In this document: in pieces, positions 15,144 through 19,519 of the stretch | How the letters are laid out: the number at the start of each line of letters is the position of its first letter | Numbering within the stretch: position 1 is the stretch's first letter | NCBI GenBank assembly: GCA_964594075.1 | Contig: CAZQKW010000058.1 | Coordinates: forward strand, 1-19,519 | Source of the DNA: CAZQKW01 sp964594075 | Lineage (GTDB): Bacteria > Desulfobacterota > WTBG01 > CAIYCZ01 | Direction: 5' to 3' | Length of the DNA stretch: 19,519 nucleotides | The notes under the pieces: model-generated | What the model saw: only the letters and a program-made list of their open reading frames with translations | Told to the model about the DNA's origin: nothing | The model's database searches: none | Made by a program: the position numbers and the translations under genes

Positions 15144-16463
15144 GTGCCGTATCCATCAGCTATAATCAATGTCATTGGCGGCGGCCTTGCGGGTTGTGAA
15201 GCGGCATGGCAGGCTGCCCGTCGGGGATGCCGAGTGGCGCTGTTCGAAATGAAGCCCCAGCGCTTTTCTCCAGCTCATGTCACGCCCTATCTGGCGGAGC
15301 TGGTTTGCAGCAACTCCTTCAAATCGGACAGCAGAGAAAACGCATCCGGCCTGCTCAAGGAGGAGATGCGCACCCTGCACTCTCTGATACTTGCGGCGGC
15401 AGACGCGCACCGAGTTCCTGCCGGCGGCGCACTGGCCGTAGATCGCAATCAATTTTCCCAACATGTGACTGAAATTCTTGAGCGGGATTATAACCTCACC
15501 CTGGTGAGACAGGAGATTTCTCAACTACCCGAAGAGGGCCTGGTCATAGTTGCTACCGGACCCCTCACTTCGGCAGCGCTCGCAGCCCATCTCCGGGAAA
15601 TTATCGGTAGTGATTTTCTCTTTTTTCATGATGCTATTTCACCAATCATAGACGCTGATTCCATTGACTTCAGCAGGGCCTTCAAGGCCTCGCGCTACAA
15701 CCGGGGCGATGCAGATTATATAAACTGCCCGCTCTCGCGGGACGAATACCACAACTTCGTTCATGAACTGCTCAAGGCTGAGAAAGTCCCGCTGCGAGAA
15801 TTTGAAACGCTCATACCCTATGAGGGGTGCATGCCCGTAGAAGTTATGGGCGCCCGCGGTATTGAAACCCTTGCTTTCGGACCGATGAAGCCGGTTGGCC
15901 TGATTGATCCGCGCACTGGAAAACGGCCGTATGCCGCAGTTCAATTGCGCCAGGAAAACGAGCAGGGAACGCTGTATAATATGGTGGGGTTTCAAACCAG
16001 GCTCAAGTGGCCGGAGCAGAAACGGGTTTTTTCAATGATTCCTGGTCTTGAGCATGCAGTGTTTGCCCGTTACGGCAGCCTGCATAGAAACACCTATATT
16101 CATTCTCCTTCTCTGCTTTTGAAAACGCTTCAGCTAAAAAATAACCCGCGCATTTTTTTTGCTGGACAGATTGCCGGCGTCGAGGGCTATATAGAATCCG
16201 CAGCCATGGGACTGGTAGCAGGAATCCAGGCAAGCCGTATTGCGCAGGGTAAAAATCCTTTGACACCGCCGTCCACCACCATGATCGGGGCGCTGCTTTC
16301 TTATATTACCAGTCAGTTTTCTGGCAACTTCCAGCCCATGAACGCCAACTACGGCATCCTGCCGCCGCTTGATTATCCGGTGCACAAAAAATGCCGCAAA
16401 CAGGCATATGCAGACCGCGCCCTGGCGGCAATAAAAGAATGGCAGAGACGTCTGGGAGACTAA
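15144..16463 (+). CDS. trmFO: Folate/FAD-dependent tRNA (uracil-5-)-methyltransferase TrmFO
   Basis: TrmFO makes m5U54 in the tRNA T-loop using 5,10-methylene-THF and FADH2. The dinucleotide-binding VIGGGLAGCEAAWQ (10-23), LVCSNSFKSD with C55, and PYEGCMPVEVMGARG with C229 match the FAD site and the two catalytic cysteines of B. subtilis TrmFO (C53, C226); FFAGQIAGVEGYIESAAMG is also typical. No ATG lies near the homologous start. The frame stays open back into topA, and the choices are GTG at 15144 (439 residues, close to the family length) or TTG at 15132; neither has a visible Shine-Dalgarno. GTG is chosen because only a few residues normally precede VIGGG. Translation may depend on ribosomes leaving topA. 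Confidence 0.93.
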   Translation: MPYPSAIINVIGGGLAGCEAAWQAARRGCRVALFEMKPQRFSPAHVTPYLAELVCSNSFKSDSRENASGLLKEEMRTLHSLILAAADAHRVPAGGALAVDRNQFSQHVTEILERDYNLTLVRQEISQLPEEGLVIVATGPLTSAALAAHLREIIGSDFLFFHDAISPIIDADSIDFSRAFKASRYNRGDADYINCPLSRDEYHNFVHELLKAEKVPLREFETLIPYEGCMPVEVMGARGIETLAFGPMKPVGLIDPRTGKRPYAAVQLRQENEQGTLYNMVGFQTRLKWPEQKRVFSMIPGLEHAVFARYGSLHRNTYIHSPSLLLKTLQLKNNPRIFFAGQIAGVEGYIESAAMGLVAGIQASRIAQGKNPLTPPSTTMIGALLSYITSQFSGNFQPMNANYGILPPLDYPVHKKCRKQAYADRALAAIKEWQRRLGD

Positions 16464-16507
16464 AATGTTCCGCAACGTCCCGCTGGGGCCTGTTCGTCGT
16501 AGCGACT

Positions 16508-16541
16508 ATGGGCAATGTGGGACTAACGACACATTGCCCAT
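16508..16541. repeat. Perfect 12-bp inverted repeat between trmFO and the rdgC pair
   Basis: ATGGGCAATGTG (16508-16519) and CACATTGCCCAT (16530-16541) form a perfect stem around a 10-base loop. A smaller GTCG-TAG-CGAC hairpin lies just before (16496-16506). No T run follows, so it is not a classical terminator; it may be an RNA-processing or Rho-linked element, a remnant repeat, or an operator. Confidence 0.6.
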
Positions 16542-16673
16542 TGCGCATGCCGCTCATCAACGTGTGGTGAAACACTATTCACTTTTTGCAGATAAACCGA
16601 TGTGCCGATTCCCTTGCTATTTTTTAATCATAATTATAAGATGTTTTTTAAAAAAATTAGTTGAGGTGCTGTA

Positions 16674-17315
16674 ATGGGAATGTATTCAGGTTTAGCAAAC
16701 TATGTGTGTTATAAGGTAAACGGCGATTTGCCTGCCAGCTTGAAAGAAGCCGTTTTAACAAAGCTGAAGGAATTTTCTTTCCAGGAGCCTGACCAGCCGG
16801 TTCCCAGAGAGAAATCAATTGGCTGGGTCTCTGCGGAAAATATGGCCTCAATATTCTTTGATGACCTGCATTTTTCTAAGGGGCCGTATCTGGTATTTTC
16901 GCTGCGCATTGATACGCGCAAAGTGCCACCGCTTGCCTTCAAAGCTGCGCTGCTTAAAGAAGAGTTGAAATTCAAGGGAGCAACCGGCAAAGAGCGGTTA
17001 TCAATTAAAGAAAAGGAAAAGCTCAAGGATCAGGTCAAGTTTTCGCTCATGAAACGGTCGCTGCCCACACCGGCACTGTATGATGTCTGCTGGAATACGG
17101 CAACGGGAATGCTGATCTTTTTCTCAACCAGTAAAACTGCTAACGCTGAATTTATGGATTTCTTCTGTGCCTCATTTGAGCTCAGCCTGACCCCGTTGTC
17201 TCCGTTTGAAAGAGCGCAGATGCTCATTGAAAAGCACGGTGGAAAAATAAAGATTGAAAAGCTGTCAAAACCTGCGGCCGGATTTGACTGGTCTGCGATT
17301 AAGAAGGCGGTATAA
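16674..17315 (+). CDS. RdgC-like protein, N-terminal half
   Basis: RdgC is a ring-forming, non-specific dsDNA-binding protein that limits RecA-mediated strand exchange in E. coli. This 213-residue product aligns with the first part of E. coli RdgC by recollection of that sequence: IGWVSAENM (49-57) matches the GWV region, and [20 protein letters not shown] (110-129) matches [39 protein letters not shown] (138-156) matches the following strand region, and LSLTPLSP the SLPVVPLS segment. The ATG follows GAGG at 7 bases; a second ATG two codons on is possible. It stops at TAA (17313-17315), and the C-terminal half begins 6 bases later in the same frame. It may be a natural two-subunit RdgC, a gene split by a nonsense change, or a readthrough product. 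Confidence 0.75.
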   Translation: [213 protein letters not shown]

Positions 17316-17321
17316 AAGACG

Positions 17322-17834
17322 ATGAGCGGCGCGACAATAAAAGCAAACAGCGCTCTGGGTAAGGATTTTTTGACGTATCTCTGTTATTTGAGCGATTCCC
17401 GGAACGGGGTATTTGAAATTGCAGGCAAGGGAACATTCCAGGTATGGCTGGGCGATAAAATAGTGCTGCAGGATGAGGCTGATACGTCGCCAAACAGCAT
17501 TTCCTTTGTCGGTCGCGATTTTACTGCTGATGATCTGAAGCAGGCAATAAAATCAGGCAAAAAGGTAACCGAGGCACAGTTTAGAATTGACAAGGACGAA
17601 ACGAGCTGGTCTTTTACCCTTCGTGCACAGCGCTTTGATATTGCAAGCCTGCGCATGAACGCCCCGCAATTCAAGGCAGACGACAGCGAAGCGCGCTTTT
17701 ACTCCCGTATGCGTGTCATAGAGGAATTGAATGAAATACTTGATGGTCTATACTATCAGTTTTTACATGACGTTACGGGAAAAAACTGGGAGACAGAAGG
17801 GTATAAAAAATTCAGGGAATGGATAAATCGGTGA
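17322..17834 (+). CDS. RdgC-like protein, C-terminal half
   Basis: This 170-residue product resembles the C-terminal part of RdgC-type proteins. GKDFLTYLCYLSDSRNG (13-29) looks like the segment after the central region in longer RdgC relatives, and FTADDLKQAIKSGKKVTEA (about 67-85) matches E. coli LTSEEITNHIEAGKVVTKL. A late helical stretch with RVIEELNEILDGLYYQFL follows. It is in frame with the preceding gene across one TAA and the codons AAG ACG. The nearest Shine-Dalgarno-like AAGAAGG is about 14 bases from the ATG, too far to be strong, so re-initiation after the upstream stop, or readthrough, is likely. No cysteine cluster, membrane segment or signal is seen apart from a single N-terminal cysteine. 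Function in recombination is inferred only from the family. Confidence 0.65.
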   Translation: MSGATIKANSALGKDFLTYLCYLSDSRNGVFEIAGKGTFQVWLGDKIVLQDEADTSPNSISFVGRDFTADDLKQAIKSGKKVTEAQFRIDKDETSWSFTLRAQRFDIASLRMNAPQFKADDSEARFYSRMRVIEELNEILDGLYYQFLHDVTGKNWETEGYKKFREWINR

Positions 17835-18054
17835 ATGAGTCAGTTCCCTTGTTCGGGCTAAGTGCTCGCAGGAACAGGTTGTTGTGTGTGCCACAGCCAT
17901 CGCTGGCACCGCCCGTAACTGCTTTCACCACAAGCCAAAAACGATACAAAGATGAGCGCACAATTCTCAGATTTAAACAGGTACGAATCCAATGACCAAT
18001 AAAAATACCAATTTATCCATTCACCATCACCTCTTTACCATTTAAGGATTCATT

Positions 18055-19329
18055 ATGTTAGATGCAAAGTTTATCAGAGAAAATGTTGAGCTGGTTAAAA
18101 AAAAGTTTAAAGAAAGGGGGGTAACCATTGATCTTGACGAGTTTATAAATCTCGACAAAAAAAGACGGGAAATCCTTCAGGAAATTGAGCGACTGCGTGC
18201 CGTGCGCAATCAGGCCTCTGAGCAAATTGCACAGATGAAGAAACAAAAGCAGGACGTGGCTCCTGATATCTTTGCTTCATTAAAAGAAACAGCACACACT
18301 ATTAAGGAACTGGAGGAAGAGCTCAAGACAGTCGAGCCCCGCATACACGACAGCTTGCTCATGATCCCCAACCTGCCGCATGATTCCGTGCCTATTGGCC
18401 ACAGTAGTGATGACAACCTGGAGGTGCGGCGGTGGGGCGAGCCGCCGCAGTTTGCTTTTAAACCCAAACCCCACTGGGAAATTGGCACAGAGCTAAAGAT
18501 TCTTGATTTTGACCGCGGTGCAAAAATTGCCGGCGCTCGTTTTACCCTTTATTGGGGAGCAGGAGCGCGGCTTGAGAGGGCTTTGATAAATTTTATGCTT
18601 GACCTGCACACCACGCAGCACCATTATGTGGAGATTTTGCCCCCTTTTCTGGTTAACCGTCAGACAATGACCGGAACCGGACAGCTTCCCAAATTTGAGG
18701 ACGATCTGTTCAAAGTGGCGGGGACTGATTACTTTCTTATTCCCACTGCTGAAGTGCCCGTTACCAACATACACCAAAATGAAATTCTCGAGGAAAGCGC
18801 TCTTCCGCTTTACTACACTGCTTATACGCCCTGCTTCAGAAAAGAGGCGGGTTCCTATGGGCAGGATACTCGAGGGCTTATACGCCAGCATCAGTTTAAT
18901 AAAGTTGAGCTGGTTAAATTCTCTACTCCCGAAACTTCCTATGCGGAACTTGAATCATTGCTTAGCAATGCTGAAGAGGTGCTCAAAAGACTGAATATCC
19001 ACTACCGCGTCGTGACGCTTTGCACAGCGGATCTTGGATTTTCCGCCGCAAAGACATACGACATTGAAGTGTGGCTGCCTGGCCAGCAGGTCTACCGGGA
19101 AATTTCCTCGTGTAGCAATTTTGAAGCCTTTCAGGCGCGACGAGCAGCCATTCGCTATCGCAAAAAGGAAAATAATAAAATTGAATTTGTCCATACCCTC
19201 AACGGGTCTGGACTCGCTGTCGGCAGGACACTGGTGGCAATACTGGAAAATTATCAGAGGGAAGATGGAAGCATTTTGATCCCGGAAGTTCTGCAACCCT
19301 ACATGGGAGGGCTGGAAATAATCCGGTAA
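18055..19329 (+). CDS. serS: Seryl-tRNA synthetase
   Basis: SerRS charges tRNA(Ser), and also tRNA(Sec), with serine. The 424-residue class II synthetase starts MLDAKFIRENVELVKKKF and has the long antiparallel coiled-coil arm (about 30-100) that grips the tRNA variable arm. The catalytic core carries TAEVPVT (231-237), motif 2 (261-285, with FRKEAGSYGQDTRG) and motif 3 NGSGLAVGRTLVAILEN (383-399). Length is typical. The ATG follows AAGGA at about 7 bases. The 220 bases upstream contain a weak GTGCCA/TGGCAC hairpin (17888-17909) but no convincing T-box leader. It converges on a histidine kinase gene. Confidence 0.97.
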   Translation: MLDAKFIRENVELVKKKFKERGVTIDLDEFINLDKKRREILQEIERLRAVRNQASEQIAQMKKQKQDVAPDIFASLKETAHTIKELEEELKTVEPRIHDSLLMIPNLPHDSVPIGHSSDDNLEVRRWGEPPQFAFKPKPHWEIGTELKILDFDRGAKIAGARFTLYWGAGARLERALINFMLDLHTTQHHYVEILPPFLVNRQTMTGTGQLPKFEDDLFKVAGTDYFLIPTAEVPVTNIHQNEILEESALPLYYTAYTPCFRKEAGSYGQDTRGLIRQHQFNKVELVKFSTPETSYAELESLLSNAEEVLKRLNIHYRVVTLCTADLGFSAAKTYDIEVWLPGQQVYREISSCSNFEAFQARRAAIRYRKKENNKIEFVHTLNGSGLAVGRTLVAILENYQREDGSILIPEVLQPYMGGLEIIR

Positions 19330-19457
19330 GGAGAAGTTATATTTATAAAGTCTGTCCTCACATTCGTCTTTGACCGTGCCGGTTTGTTTAAAAGCCAGTA
19401 TGTGCACCAAAATCATCGCTGCTGTCTAAAAACTTCATTGCAGGCTGCACATCACCA

Positions 19458-19519
19458 TTATCGTTTTTCCGGCAGCACCACGGTTATCCGGGCACCTTTG
19501 CCGGGTGACGAGGTGAAGG
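19458..19519 (-). CDS. Sensor histidine kinase, C-terminal fragment cut by the window edge
   Basis: Reading inward from the right edge on the minus strand gives FTSSPGKGARITVVLPEKR and a TAA stop (19458-19460). This is the typical end of the HATPase_c domain of two-component sensor kinases (S-x-x-G-x-G-t-x-f-t-v-x-L-P, the G2-box region and final strand). Only about 20 codons are visible, so the sensor type, partner regulator and signal cannot be known. A related GHKL ATPase is possible but less likely, given the LP-ending tail. The 128 bases between it and serS hold only a widely spaced ATGTGCA/TGCACAT inverted repeat (19400-19406 and 19446-19452). Confidence 0.75.
   Translation of the reverse strand, partial: FTSSPGKGARITVVLPEKR

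Noticed and set aside
16465..16674. 69-codon frame neatly placed between trmFO and the RdgC-like gene (ATG one base after the trmFO stop, TAATG at its end)
   Set aside because: The placement is attractive, but the frame contains the perfect inverted repeat, has no separate Shine-Dalgarno of note, and its product resembles nothing I recognise. Conservation would be needed to accept it.
17888..17923. TGGCACCGCC upstream of serS, resembling the T-box antiterminator sequence
   Set aside because: No stem I with a serine specifier fits between the previous stop and this motif, and no competing terminator with a T run follows.

Overview
The window looks like a chromosomal housekeeping stretch from a Gram-negative (diderm) bacterium of moderate GC content. 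An outer-membrane lipid-transport (Mla) system, a TatA protein, class II SerRS, folate-dependent TrmFO and a zinc-finger-rich TopA fit the Desulfobacterota (former Deltaproteobacteria) or a neighbouring phylum. That placement is inference from gene content, not from a marker comparison. I see no insertion sequence, prophage, CRISPR array, rRNA or tRNA.

Layout. Positions 1-5680 are a minus-strand run, read right to left: gatB, mtnA, ilvE, fau (5-formyl-THF cyclo-ligase), a Tat-exported Fe-type superoxide dismutase, a small phosphomannose-isomerase-type cupin, and the first 18 codons of groES cut by the window edge. gatB/mtnA and fau/sod overlap by 1 and 4 bases, which suggests translational coupling. 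After a 324-base divergent gap come the plus-strand genes tatA, a zinc-knuckle nicotinate phosphoribosyltransferase and mlaA. mlaA converges on the minus-strand operon mlaE-mlaF-mlaD-mlaC across a near-perfect bidirectional terminator (8488-8520). No mlaB is present, and MlaA lacks a lipobox cysteine.

From a divergent promoter region at 11196-11587, a plus-strand cluster runs dprA, topA, trmFO, then two adjacent genes that together look like one RdgC protein cut in two, then serS. The last 62 bases hold the C-terminus of a minus-strand sensor histidine kinase.

How the genes relate. MlaA with MlaEFDC forms a lipid-transport route between the outer and inner membranes. TatA could serve export of the twin-arginine superoxide dismutase. 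MtnA (methionine salvage) sits directly upstream of an aminotransferase able in principle to perform the final salvage step. DprA, TopA and RdgC all act on DNA topology or RecA-dependent recombination. Fau and TrmFO both touch the folate one-carbon pool.

The most unusual item is the RdgC pair (16674-17834): both halves are intact, share one reading frame, and are separated only by a single TAA plus two codons. I see no clear novel defence or mobile system; the rest is recognisable core biology with some structured intergenic regions.
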